From contig JAYVEV010000079.1 in NCBI GenBank assembly GCA_043773745.1, positions 17,480 through 81,479 on the forward strand: a stretch of 64,000 nucleotides of DNA, in the 5' to 3' direction. Made by a program: the position numbers and the translations under genes. The first letter of the stretch is position 1; each line of letters begins with the position of its first letter. The notes below the pieces were generated by a model that saw only the letters and a list, made by a program, of their open reading frames with translations, was not told the DNA's origin and did no database searches. This document shows, one piece after another, positions 18,401 through 26,231 of the stretch. The stretch comes from UKL13-2 sp043773745 (lineage in GTDB: Bacteria > Pseudomonadota > Gammaproteobacteria > Burkholderiales > Usitatibacteraceae).

Positions 18401-18744
18401 GTGCTTGATAAATCAACAAAGCCCGCATAAACCGTGCGCCCATCGAGCTTCCAGATTCGCGCCCCGGCGGGTAGCGCAATGTCGGTACCAACTGCCACGA
18501 TCACACCATCACGAATGACCAGCGTGCCTTTTTCAATAACTTTGCCGGGTGCCAATACTAAGCGTACGCCGGTGATGGCGTGCCAACGGGGTGTGTTATC
18601 GCGCAAGCCCTCAACCCGCTCAGCACTTACTTGCGCCAGTGCGGTGGTGGCTTGAAAAAAACCAAGCACAACGCCAAATCCAACCATTACGCGTCTACTA
18701 AAAATATTGAAAACGACACGTTTCGCATTCCATGCTGTGACCAT
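15442..18744 (-). CDS. Exported two-domain amidohydrolase (1100 aa; degenerate N-half, intact C-half)
   Basis: An internal duplication: residues about 55-470 and 615-1080 are each an amidohydrolase module. The N-half has VYAGFVDLSSTVGL (105-118) in place of the HxH strand and so lacks metal ligands. The C-half has TPGIIDAHSHTG with His681/His683, HIHSYRADEI, FQHVLEG and FNSDSDE, so its metal site looks complete. A basic and hydrophobic leader ending TTALAQ indicates export. Residues 480-600 between the modules include Cys-containing stretches without a known motif. Likely role: hydrolysis of a cyclic imide, dipeptide or amide in the periplasm (inference). An AAAGGG Shine-Dalgarno precedes the ATG at 18744. 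Confidence 0.85.
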   Translation of the reverse strand: MVTAWNAKRVVFNIFSRRVMVGFGVVLGFFQATTALAQVSAERVEGLRDNTPRWHAITGVRLVLAPGKVIEKGTLVIRDGVIVAVGTDIALPAGARIWKLDGRTVYAGFVDLSSTVGLPPALRPPISAAAPWARGAGPAANTPVESKQLAARALASRNRFIRAEIDVAQQLELKPDEIKAARELGFTSVLAAPAVGIFRGQSALLNMADGQDAKLQVLMPRAAQHIGMEFERSPDSVYPGSLMGSIALIRQTFYDARWYRNAHETTKTNSTFERPQQNASLEALAAPLAGRQAIIYQANTEQDYLRTAKIRDEFSLRVIGLGNGFEYRRAAQLKSLSMPMIVPINFPAPPEIENPDSAIDVPLETLQHWEQAPSNLSYLNQAGIEFAITAQGLRDPGKEFWANLRQTIRRGLPADQALAGLTTVPAKLIGASQQLGTLEVGKLANLIIANGNLFENDNAEIETAFVEGRAYPMPAQDRADLRGLWAVTDGDTTSQWDIGGTRLKPQLKLEGAVCDLNVRGLQAVITLPCKKTEVTPNSDKTASSLRPSQTIIADFGTETLRGSIQNASGKQTPWSAQRVAAFVEPVGSAETGPKKEVLPPALTNSYPAGAYSVELAKRPAQLLIRNATIWTSASAGQLAQADMLVRDGRIAAIGKSLVVPTGAVVIDAAGKHVTPGIIDAHSHTGISGGVNESTSSITAEVRIGDVIDATDINIYRELAGGVTAANVLHGSANAIGGQNQVIKMRWGSDAEGLKFADAMPGIKFALGENVKQSNWAITDRTNARYPQTRMGVEQIMRDGFQAARQYQQRWATWRTAAKSGSKMSEPRRDLQLDTLVEILDKKRVIHIHSYRADEILMFVKLAKEFGFTVATFQHVLEGYKVADAIASIGAGGSTFSDWWGYKMEALDAIPSNGAIMHKAGVLMTFNSDSDELARRLNTEAAKAVKYGGLAEADALKFVTINAAKQLRIDHRVGSLEVGKDADFVIWNDNPLSTQARAEETWIDGQRYFDLGTDTGLRESANRERQRLVAKALPIRQARMNMSRPGNGEGIAIPSSASPTPSSVSELMEYLAFQNWLHQSSHYRDGYWSGGQWHECTEDGR

Positions 18745-18761
18745 AGCTACCCTTTAAATAA

Positions 18762-19772
18762 TCAATTTTTTATGTAGTAATTTTTTAGCATTTGATCCAT
18801 CACCCATGAGGTATGGGCGGCGCTTTCACCGCGACTTGGGCAGACACTATTCTCAACCCCCAGCAACTCATCAATTATCGACTGGATGAGAGGCTGCTGA
18901 ATATGTGGCGGATGGTTGATCTGAAACCGGTTGAGCCCACCAGGCGCACTCAAGAGTATGGGACTTTCATCAAAATTAGCGTAGCTGATTTTGCCTTGGG
19001 TGCCGATGATTTCGGTCATATCGTTTTTTTCGTAGGCCGTAAAACACCAGTTACCCGTACCTTGTACGCCCGAGGCAAACCGGAAGCTGCTACTGACAAT
19101 ATCTTCGGCTGCATATTGCTGCGCCTGATTACCGGCGAATCCGGCTACTTCAGTGATTGGGCCCAGCGCGTACTCCAGAAAATTCAGGATATGCGAGGCA
19201 AGATCATTAAAATATCCGCCACCTGAACGGATCGGATCGGTGCGCCAGTTATCGGCCGCATCCTGATCAGCCTGAGTGATTGGCCGATACAATACCGTAT
19301 TGACAAAACGAACATCGCCAATCGCGCCACTTTCGATGAGCTCTTTTATTTTGATAAAACGCGGCAACATGCGCCGGTAATAAGCCACAAACAGCGGCAC
19401 CTTTGCATGCTCACAGGCCGCGATCATTTCCAGGCATTCCGCGTGATTCAATGCCATTGGTTTTTCAACGTAAACAGGCTTGCCTGCCTGTGCGCACTGC
19501 AAGGTATAAAGCTTGTGCGACGATGGTGGGGTTGCAATATAGACCGCGTCCACCTCAGGGTCGGCAATCAGGTCTTGCGCATTGTCGAACCATTTTTTTA
19601 CACCATGCCGCGCCGCATAGTCTTTGGCAAGATCGCCGTTGCGGCGCATAACCGCCACCAGCTCTGAGCGCTCAGCCTTCTGAAAAGCGGGACCACTTTT
19701 CACCTCGGTGACGTTACCGCAACCGATAATGCCCCACCGAATCGCGCGTCTTGAATTATCTGTTTTTAGCAT
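18762..19772 (-). CDS. Gfo/Idh/MocA family NAD(P)-dependent oxidoreductase
   Basis: A 336-residue cytoplasmic dehydrogenase. The N-terminal Rossmann fold shows IRWGIIGCGNVTEVKSGPAF (dinucleotide-binding loop), followed by AVYIATPPSSH and the EKPMALN motif whose Lys is catalytic. The C-terminal alpha/beta domain carries GGGYFNDLASHILNFLEY. Substrates in the family are sugars, inositols or biliverdin-like compounds, and none can be named here. ATG 19772 is chosen as the start; an in-frame TTG at 19799 would add nine residues. It ends only 17 bases before the ATG of the two-domain amidohydrolase and so may head that operon. Confidence 0.88.
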   Translation of the reverse strand: MLKTDNSRRAIRWGIIGCGNVTEVKSGPAFQKAERSELVAVMRRNGDLAKDYAARHGVKKWFDNAQDLIADPEVDAVYIATPPSSHKLYTLQCAQAGKPVYVEKPMALNHAECLEMIAACEHAKVPLFVAYYRRMLPRFIKIKELIESGAIGDVRFVNTVLYRPITQADQDAADNWRTDPIRSGGGYFNDLASHILNFLEYALGPITEVAGFAGNQAQQYAAEDIVSSSFRFASGVQGTGNWCFTAYEKNDMTEIIGTQGKISYANFDESPILLSAPGGLNRFQINHPPHIQQPLIQSIIDELLGVENSVCPSRGESAAHTSWVMDQMLKNYYIKN

Positions 19773-19820
19773 GCGTTTATCCAGCGGTGGGCCTAACAAT
19801 CACCTGAAATCACCTGAATT

Positions 19821-19860
19821 TTGGCGGAATTATTGCTAATTCCAGCAATAGCCCCGCCAA
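19821..19860 (-). repeat. Two-arm hairpin between OPT transporter and oxidoreductase genes
   Basis: TTGGCGG (19821-19827) pairs with CCGCCAA (19854-19860), and inside it ATTGCT (19832-19837) pairs with AGCAAT (19844-19849). It begins ten bases after the OPT stop codon on the minus strand, so it may end that transcript or protect its 3' end. Only a short T-run follows, so termination would be weak. Confidence 0.4.
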
Positions 19861-19869
19861 GGAACAGGC

Positions 19870-21858
19870 TTAAGTCAACATAACATTCAGAATCGCATTG
19901 CCGATACCCACTAGTGCTGCACCCGAAATTAAACCCGCACAAATCGGTTCACAGCCCTCTACCCAAAAATCATGGCTTTTGGTACCTGGCGTTTGATTGC
20001 GGCGACCCATCCACCAGAAAAGCAGCGCTCCCAACCACATCATGAAACTTGCCTCGGGAGGCAACACCACACCAAGCCCTACCGATACGGCGGAAAGCGG
20101 GAAGCGCCCCTTCGTCACGATGCGCGCTATCTCAATGGCTGCGGCAGCAACGGCAGCAATAATCATCGAGGCAATAGCAGAGTTCGATAAGCTGGACACC
20201 CCTTTGGCAATGATTTCAGCAACACCCTTCCACTGCAACGCGCCTGGCATAGCGAATTGCTCAGAAACGATCGTGGTCGTTGAGCGCAGGCCATTGGCAT
20301 CGGGTGGCAAGAACAGCAAGAAGAACAGCGGCACCGCCGCCAGCGCACCCGCCGCAATACCAATGACGTGGCCAATTGCCTGATGGCGCGGTTTGCCGCC
20401 CAACATATAACCAGGCTTGATGTCTGACAGCAAATTGGCCGCGTTGGATGCAATCTCGCCTGTCATACCGGCAGGAATAAGATTGCTGGCCGGATTTACG
20501 CGATCAATCGCACCCATGGTGAATTGGGTAATTTTCGAAAGTGAACCCGTCGGCGTCCATGAAGTGAGCGCCATGGAGTTGGTGCAAATAATCGTGAGGA
20601 CGAAAATCAGCGGCAGCGAAATAAAGGACAGTAGCCAAGGCACATCAAAAAACACATGGGTCACTGTTGCGCCGAGCACGCTGAAAATTGGCACACCAAC
20701 GAATGATATCCAAAGCGGGACTTCAATATCTTTCAATAAATCTGCTCCCTCCGGCGCTGCTTGCTTCTTGCCGAAAAGGGATTTAAATGCGCTGGTAAAA
20801 ATTTCAGGGCGCGCCAGCAAGCTCACTAGCGAGCCCACCACCATCATGGTCACGCCCCACCACAATGCCCACTGATTGACAATTTCTGATCGGGAAATCG
20901 CCACAATCGCGCCGCTGGATAAGGTACGGGGAGCGATTTCTCCGGTTTGAATCAAGATCGGTGCGAGGATCACAAAATTAATAAAGGCGCCAAGCATCAC
21001 GCTCGTTGCAACGCGGATGCCCATGAGGCCGCCGATGCCGATCATCGACAAATCAAGCGTGAAACGTAATCCCAATTGGCGAATATCCGTGCCCAAAATT
21101 TGCGGTAGCCACAAGCTCATCTTGGTCGCGGCAGTGTAGTAATAAGTATCAAGGCGCTCATTCAGGTGCCACGGCTCTGCCAAGCCTGCCCATTTGTCCA
21201 GCATCAATATTTTGAATTGGACTAATTTCATCCAGCCATCGCTGACGATCATTTGATAGAGGCCCGTCAATAATGCGGTGTAGCCGAGCAACTTCGCCTT
21301 GAATACGCCGCTTTCGGCGCTGCCGGTATAGAGTGAATCCAGCACAACACCGCAGGCGCGGCCTTCCGGGAAGGGCAATTGTTCTTCATTGATAAATCGA
21401 CGCTTCATAGGGAACGCGACCAACACGCCGAGGATGGAACATACCATCATCCACGTCATCATTTGCCACCATGGAATAATTTTGCCGGTGACCAGCATGT
21501 ACGCCGCGAGGCTTGATACCAACGCCGTTACCATATAGCCCGCCGCAGTGGCAATGGATTGTGTGCAATTGTTTTCTAGAATGGTGTAATCAGAAGCCAA
21601 GCCTGCTTTGTTCATCGCGCGAAATATCGCGAAAGATAGGATAACTGACGTAAGCCCAACGCCAATGGTTATGCCCGTTTTGCCCGCTATGTACAGCGCT
21701 GTCGCCGACAGTACACCGCCCAATAAAAACCCCGTTATGCCCGACCGAATCGTGAGCTGCGGCATATCGCCACGAAAGATATTTTTGAACCACCACTCGT
21801 CTTTTTGAGACCGGGTCCAGGTACTAATTTGTTCCTCGCTTAAATGCTGAATGGCCAT
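19870..21858 (-). CDS. OPT-family oligopeptide transporter
   Basis: A 662-residue inner-membrane protein with about sixteen hydrophobic segments. OPT features: LTIRSGITGFLLGGVLSATALYIAGKTG, FPEGRACGVVL (the conserved EG near the lumenal loop), ALTSWTPTGSLSKITQF and GLGVVLPPEASFMMWLGALLFW. Bacterial members import di- to oligopeptides or related metal chelates by proton symport. It is divergent from deoD across 220 bases, a region that contains two palindromic sites. Neighbouring exported amidohydrolases and, further left, peptidases fit a peptide-using lifestyle, though no direct link is shown. Confidence 0.9.
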   Translation of the reverse strand: MAIQHLSEEQISTWTRSQKDEWWFKNIFRGDMPQLTIRSGITGFLLGGVLSATALYIAGKTGITIGVGLTSVILSFAIFRAMNKAGLASDYTILENNCTQSIATAAGYMVTALVSSLAAYMLVTGKIIPWWQMMTWMMVCSILGVLVAFPMKRRFINEEQLPFPEGRACGVVLDSLYTGSAESGVFKAKLLGYTALLTGLYQMIVSDGWMKLVQFKILMLDKWAGLAEPWHLNERLDTYYYTAATKMSLWLPQILGTDIRQLGLRFTLDLSMIGIGGLMGIRVATSVMLGAFINFVILAPILIQTGEIAPRTLSSGAIVAISRSEIVNQWALWWGVTMMVVGSLVSLLARPEIFTSAFKSLFGKKQAAPEGADLLKDIEVPLWISFVGVPIFSVLGATVTHVFFDVPWLLSFISLPLIFVLTIICTNSMALTSWTPTGSLSKITQFTMGAIDRVNPASNLIPAGMTGEIASNAANLLSDIKPGYMLGGKPRHQAIGHVIGIAAGALAAVPLFFLLFLPPDANGLRSTTTIVSEQFAMPGALQWKGVAEIIAKGVSSLSNSAIASMIIAAVAAAAIEIARIVTKGRFPLSAVSVGLGVVLPPEASFMMWLGALLFWWMGRRNQTPGTKSHDFWVEGCEPICAGLISGAALVGIGNAILNVMLT

Positions 21859-21879
21859 ATGGCGTCCGTTTTATTTTGT

Positions 21880-21896
21880 TTGAGTTTTTGACTCAA
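21880..21896. promoter_or_regulatory. Inverted repeat upstream of the OPT transporter (candidate operator)
   Basis: TTGAGT-TTTTG-ACTCAA is a perfect 6-5-6 inverted repeat 22 bases before the OPT start codon. A second, 10-base palindrome TTGTGCACAA lies at 21925-21934. Their place in a divergent intergenic region suggests regulator binding; no regulator gene is adjacent. Nothing else is recognised in the gap 21859-22078. Confidence 0.35.
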
Positions 21897-22078
21897 TTGG
21901 GTGAGTAGGTAACATTGCGCTGAGTTGTGCACAATGCGTCATGGAATCACATCATGCAAACATTATGACAGAGCAAAATTGCCAACACGCATGACGCGCT
22001 GCAACATAGCAAATGTAGCTTGATATTCTGCGCAAATCACGCCACGATGCGATCTCGAAAACTTACTAAAAAGAAAAT

Positions 22079-22792
22079 ATGCCCACTTCCCATATCAGTG
22101 CCCAGCCAGGCGACTTTGCAGAAACCGTGATCATGCCTGGCGACCCGCTACGCGCCCAATTCATCAGCGACAACTGGTTAACCGACGCACGCCAAGTAAC
22201 GGCAGTTCGAAACATGTACGGCTATACCGGCTTTTATAAAGGCAAACGGGTTTCCGTGATGGCGCACGGCATGGGGATCCCCTCGTGCAGCATTTATGCT
22301 ACCGAGCTAATTAAAGACTATGGGGTAAAAACGATTATTCGTGTCGGCTCCTGTGGCGCGCTATCGCCGCACGTAAAACTGGGTGATGTCATCATCGCAA
22401 TGGGTGCCTGCACGGATAGCAAAGTCAATCGAATCCGCTTTATGGATCATGACTATTCGGCCATTGCTGACTTTGAGGTGCTGCAACTTGCGGTTGTGAT
22501 GGCCAAGGCACGAGGTCATGCAGTACGGGTTGGCAATGTGTTCTCCAGTGATCTTTTCTATACACCGCAAACCCAGTTATTCGATGTGCTGGAAAAAATG
22601 AATGTACTCGCTGTCGAAATGGAAATTGCCGGCATTTATGGTCTGGCGGCAGAATATGGCGCGCGCGCGTTAGGCATCTTGACCGTGTCAGATCATATCC
22701 GTGCGGGTGAATCCATCAGTGTGGAAGCCCGCCAGACCAGCTTTGGCGCAATGATTGAAATCGCGCTGGATACCGCATTGGAATTGACCTAA
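22079..22792 (+). CDS. deoD: Purine-nucleoside phosphorylase DeoD-type
   Basis: A 237-residue cytoplasmic enzyme of the hexameric (E. coli-like) class: purine (deoxy)nucleoside + phosphate to free base + (deoxy)ribose-1-phosphate. Motifs: the N-terminal TSHISAQPGDFAETVIMPGDPLRA (nucleoside phosphorylase I phosphate loop), AHGMGIPSCSIYATELI, IRVGSCGAL, LAVEMEIAGIY (Glu/Met/Glu that bind ribose and base) and LTVSDHIRAGE, with the Asp typical of DeoD rather than the trimeric PunA class. Length is exact for the family. No other deo genes are in the window. Confidence 0.95.
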   Translation: MPTSHISAQPGDFAETVIMPGDPLRAQFISDNWLTDARQVTAVRNMYGYTGFYKGKRVSVMAHGMGIPSCSIYATELIKDYGVKTIIRVGSCGALSPHVKLGDVIIAMGACTDSKVNRIRFMDHDYSAIADFEVLQLAVVMAKARGHAVRVGNVFSSDLFYTPQTQLFDVLEKMNVLAVEMEIAGIYGLAAEYGARALGILTVSDHIRAGESISVEARQTSFGAMIEIALDTALELT

Positions 22793-22848
22793 AACGCTAG
22801 CGCGCCAAAGCTTGACGCACCACATCTTTAATTAGTTGATTAACCAAC

Positions 22849-23577
22849 ATGCCTGATCACGATATTATTTTTAATCCGCGCCCGCAAATTCAGGCGATTC
22901 ATTTCCCCAACGGGCAATCATGCTGGATTGTCGATGATGCGCTGGTCAAACCTGAAGCCCTGTTGCAGTTGGCCGTTGAACAGTCGCATGCGTTTCAACT
23001 GGCACAGTTCAATGCCTATCCTGGAATTCAACTGCCGATGGCGGCTGATATTTCCGGCCGGCTCGATGATTTTTTTAGGTTGAATATTCGCACTTTGCTG
23101 AACGCCAGACGAACCTTGCGCATGCATTGTCGCTTGGCGATGGTGACCTTGCAGCCAAAAGAATTACAGCCGCGGCAATGGATTTGCCATCGAGACAGCG
23201 CGGGGCTTGAACCCGGCCAATGTATCGCCGCCTCTGTGCTTTATTTGTTTCGCAACACAGCCTTGGGGGGCACCAGTTTTTTTGTGCCAAAAAAGTCCGC
23301 TGGCGACACTAGCCTGCTAGTGCATGACTCTGGTACCGCATCAAACGAAGTGTTTGCACAGAAATACGGTATCAGGCAGGGATATTTGAATGAATCGAAC
23401 GATTATTTTGAGAAGCTATACACGGTGCCCGCCAAATGGAACCGGATGATTTTTTATGATGGCAGCATTTTTCATAGCGGCGAGATTCCGCATCCTGAAA
23501 AAATGAGCGCAGACCCGTTAACAGGGCGACTGACATTAAACGGCTTTTTTACCTGCACTAAAAAATTAGCTTATTAA
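22849..23577 (+). CDS. DUF6445-type protein, 2-oxoglutarate/Fe(II) oxygenase-like
   Basis: A 242-residue soluble protein that looks like DUF6445. Residues around 107-111 read ICHRDS (H-x-D), later IFYDGSIFHSGEIP gives a distal His, and GRLTLNGFF supplies an Arg about twenty residues on. This order (HxD...H...R) is that of Fe(II)/2-oxoglutarate oxygenases with a double-stranded beta-helix. Substrate unknown; relatives in that superfamily hydroxylate amino acids or act near tryptophan-halogenase genes, none of which is seen here. Its TAA overlaps the tail of the converging diguanylate cyclase gene by four bases. It follows deoD by 56 bases. Confidence 0.72.
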   Translation: MPDHDIIFNPRPQIQAIHFPNGQSCWIVDDALVKPEALLQLAVEQSHAFQLAQFNAYPGIQLPMAADISGRLDDFFRLNIRTLLNARRTLRMHCRLAMVTLQPKELQPRQWICHRDSAGLEPGQCIAASVLYLFRNTALGGTSFFVPKKSAGDTSLLVHDSGTASNEVFAQKYGIRQGYLNESNDYFEKLYTVPAKWNRMIFYDGSIFHSGEIPHPEKMSADPLTGRLTLNGFFTCTKKLAY

Positions 23578-25358
23578 GCAATCGCCGTTTCCAGAGCGCG
23601 ACCTACACGATTTTTGCCACTTTGCTTGCCAGCATACATCGCAGCATCAGCGCGCTTCAGAAGACTTGTTGCATCCTTGCCGTCATGAGGTGCCAGCGCG
23701 TAGCCGATAGTAATACCCACATAGCAAGTTTGCTCGTCTAGGGCAAATGGCGTACTAAAGACGTCCAATAATTTATCACCCAAGTCTTTTGCTTGTGCAT
23801 CGCTTTGCAGGCCGCTAGCGACGACAACAAATTCATCCCCGCCCGCGCGCGCCACCACATCGCCAACGCGCATCGTGGCCTTCAGACGTGCGGCCACCAC
23901 GATCAGCAATTCATCGCCAACATCGTGACCATGTTGATCATTGACCGGTTTGAAGTTATCCATATCCAGCATGTAAACAGCAAGTATCTTGTCCGGTGTG
24001 GCACTTGGCAAAGCAGTGGCCAGTGTGGCATTCAAACCGCGGCGATTCATTAAGCCTGTCAAGGGATCGGTATGCGCGAGTGAGTGCAGCGCATCACGCT
24101 CAATCGTAGCGCTTTGGGCGGCAGCATGAATCTCATTAGTGCGTAGGACTGCGATTCGCATGAATATCAGCATGTCTAACGTGGCACCCATAATAAACGA
24201 GTGCATTGTCCAGAAATTGACACCCACATGGCCCTTAATCATGCCGACCATCACCGCGCTCGCAATGAAATACCCAAGCCAAGCCAACAGGAAATAGATG
24301 CCCACACTATCCCCGCGCTGCCACCTTTTAATCGCACCAGGAATAGCCATCAATGTAGGCGTTAGCCCTAAGGTGCTCATAATCAGACTAACCACATGTA
24401 TATCGATAATATCTAGCGCGTGACCGATGGCAGCTGCCATCAAAACCCCGATAGTCATTTTTATGGCAACACGCAACACCCGACCCATGTCAGGCCCCAG
24501 CACATCTTCAATAAATAGCGCCGTACTGGCCGAGGCTAGTAAAGCCGTGATGCCCGCCATATGCCGTTCCATCCACATGTTATCGGGCCATAAATACTGG
24601 CCGCCAATACCAAAAAAATGGATTGAAAATAGCGCGCTAAAGAAAACCAGCAGGCAATACTTCAGATACAAGGGTTCGCGCAGGCTAAACCATTGCAATA
24701 AGCTGTAAAGCAACAAGAAAAGCGCAAGACTCGACAGCACCCCCTGCAGCATTTGCTCATTGAGCGTGCGGCCATGAAACACCGAAAGGCTGCTTAAAGT
24801 AATTGGCAGGATCATTGCGCCGCTAGTCTCGACTCGCAACAAAATGTCGTAGCTAAGACCGGGTTTGAAATCCAACGCAACCGCATGTGAGCGGCCCGCT
24901 AAAGGGCGCGACGCAAACGGCTGTGCATTACCCAATACCGCTTGCCGTATGACTTTCCCTTCACCGACGGCATAAACATCTATTCGGTTCAACAAGCTGT
25001 AATCAATATCGAGAATCCATTTATCCTCAGCCCGGGCCGTCAGCGTAATCGGCACTTTTAACCACGCCACCTCCTTGCGAAAACCCAAGGTCTCGTATGC
25101 TGATCGCGGAGGGATAAAGCCTGCTGGCGAAGCCAGAACATCCTGTAGCGTGAGCTTTTTATCGGGATCCGAGAGCAGTGTTATTGACGGCCACACTTCT
25201 ACCGTTGCGACAGACTCGCTCAGTACTATCCGCGGTGGTGATAATTCCGTTCCGGATGGCTCGGCTTGATTTGGCGGACTCGTCGTGAGACAAAGTGCCG
25301 CCAAGAAAATGCCCATGTAAAGGCGCCACACAAGCAGCGGATAGAGTGAACGAAGCAT
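23574..25358 (-). CDS. Diguanylate cyclase with 7TMR-DISM sensor module
   Basis: A 594-residue membrane-bound c-di-GMP synthase. A signal-like N-terminus is followed by a periplasmic beta-rich 7TMR-DISM extracellular domain (about 50-190), seven hydrophobic segments (about 200-400), a short coiled linker (EIHAAAQSATIERDALHSLA) and a GGDEF domain starting at HTDPLTGLMNRRGL. The active-site loop is intact (GGDEF at 506-510), and the product-inhibition I-site RxxD is present as RVGD five residues upstream. It should therefore be an active, feedback-controlled cyclase responding to an external ligand. It is alone on its strand here. Confidence 0.93.
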   Translation of the reverse strand: MLRSLYPLLVWRLYMGIFLAALCLTTSPPNQAEPSGTELSPPRIVLSESVATVEVWPSITLLSDPDKKLTLQDVLASPAGFIPPRSAYETLGFRKEVAWLKVPITLTARAEDKWILDIDYSLLNRIDVYAVGEGKVIRQAVLGNAQPFASRPLAGRSHAVALDFKPGLSYDILLRVETSGAMILPITLSSLSVFHGRTLNEQMLQGVLSSLALFLLLYSLLQWFSLREPLYLKYCLLVFFSALFSIHFFGIGGQYLWPDNMWMERHMAGITALLASASTALFIEDVLGPDMGRVLRVAIKMTIGVLMAAAIGHALDIIDIHVVSLIMSTLGLTPTLMAIPGAIKRWQRGDSVGIYFLLAWLGYFIASAVMVGMIKGHVGVNFWTMHSFIMGATLDMLIFMRIAVLRTNEIHAAAQSATIERDALHSLAHTDPLTGLMNRRGLNATLATALPSATPDKILAVYMLDMDNFKPVNDQHGHDVGDELLIVVAARLKATMRVGDVVARAGGDEFVVVASGLQSDAQAKDLGDKLLDVFSTPFALDEQTCYVGITIGYALAPHDGKDATSLLKRADAAMYAGKQSGKNRVGRALETAIA

Positions 25359-25441
25359 TGAGCAGCTGGGCGCGAGGATAAAGCGTTGAAGTATAGGGGC
25401 ATTATGCCTTTGACGCCACCCTAAGCCTCTTCCAATGACAC

Positions 25442-26012
25442 ATGAGCCTGGAGGGTTAGCGTGATTCCAACGAGAAATGAGCCTGAACGGTCAGCGGGCA
25501 GGTCATCCTCAGGGGATGATCGTGGCACTCGACACTGCGCGTCTGCGCACCATTGAACAAGTTGAAGCCTTTTTGCAGGGTGCTGCAGCGGTCGGATTCA
25601 GCCCGCCGCCGGAATCAGAACGCTATGCCTGGATCGGGCGCACCCTAAACCAGTTTGCCTATCAGGGTTGTGATCGCCGCCAGCGTGGCCTACTGCATCG
25701 CTTCATTGCGCGTGTATCTGAATTTCCACCGGCCCTGCTTCTTTCCCAACACCGAGATCGATGACAAGGGCAAAGCCGTCAAGCGCTACCGCTACGTGGA
25801 TATGATGACGCCCTATGAGAAGCTAAAGTCTCTTCAAAACGCCGATTCATTTCTCAAACCCGGCGTGACGTTTGAACAGCTCGACAAGGATTCGACGAGC
25901 ATGACCGATAATGAGGCTGCCGCACTGTTTACTTCGCAACGTAACAAAATCTTTAAACAAATCTTCAAAACCAAAACAACCGGCCTGAGCACTTGACGCT
26001 CAGGCTCATTTC
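25442..26012 (+). mobile_element. Internally deleted insertion-sequence remnant
   Basis: The ends are marked by a perfect 13-base inverted repeat, GAAATGAGCCTGA at 25474-25486 and its complement at 26000-26012. A related 20-base copy of the left end lies 35 bases further out at 25442-25461 (16 of 20 bases match 25477-25496), so the left end is either duplicated or carries tandem subterminal repeats. Between them is a broken transposase. No target-site duplication is evident. This fills most of the 870 bases between the diguanylate cyclase and NAD-GDH genes; the rest (25359-25441 and 26013-26231) shows nothing recognisable. Confidence 0.75.
25516..25996 (+). pseudogene. Transposase (integrase-core family) pseudogene, central part deleted
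   Basis: The N-terminal part from ATG 25516 reads MIVALDTARL...RTIEQVEAFLQG...RYAWIGRTLNQFAYQG, the usual start of a widespread rve-type transposase. At about 25714-25720 it runs directly into the C-terminal part, YLNFHRPCFFPNTE...KRYRYVDMMTPYEKLKSLQNADSFLKPGVTF, but in the +1 frame. The DDE catalytic core between these two parts is gone. The junction hexamer GTATCT can belong to either side, as expected for a deletion between short identical sequences. The remnant cannot make an active transposase. Confidence 0.75.
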
Positions 26013-26231
26013 ACTTTTGGAAAATACTCCCTAGCCACTCACCCTATGAGAAGTTTAAAAAATTCGGCATATTTCGATACCGGGATGGATGGCTTTGGCT
26101 TGGCAGAGCATAAATTCAATAACTATGCACAAGGCGCATAACATTTCCGTGCGAATTCCAAGAGCTTAAATCGCGACAAGCCTATAATGCGGGCTTCGCG
26201 AATAATTGCTTGATTGTTCAAGCCACTACCC

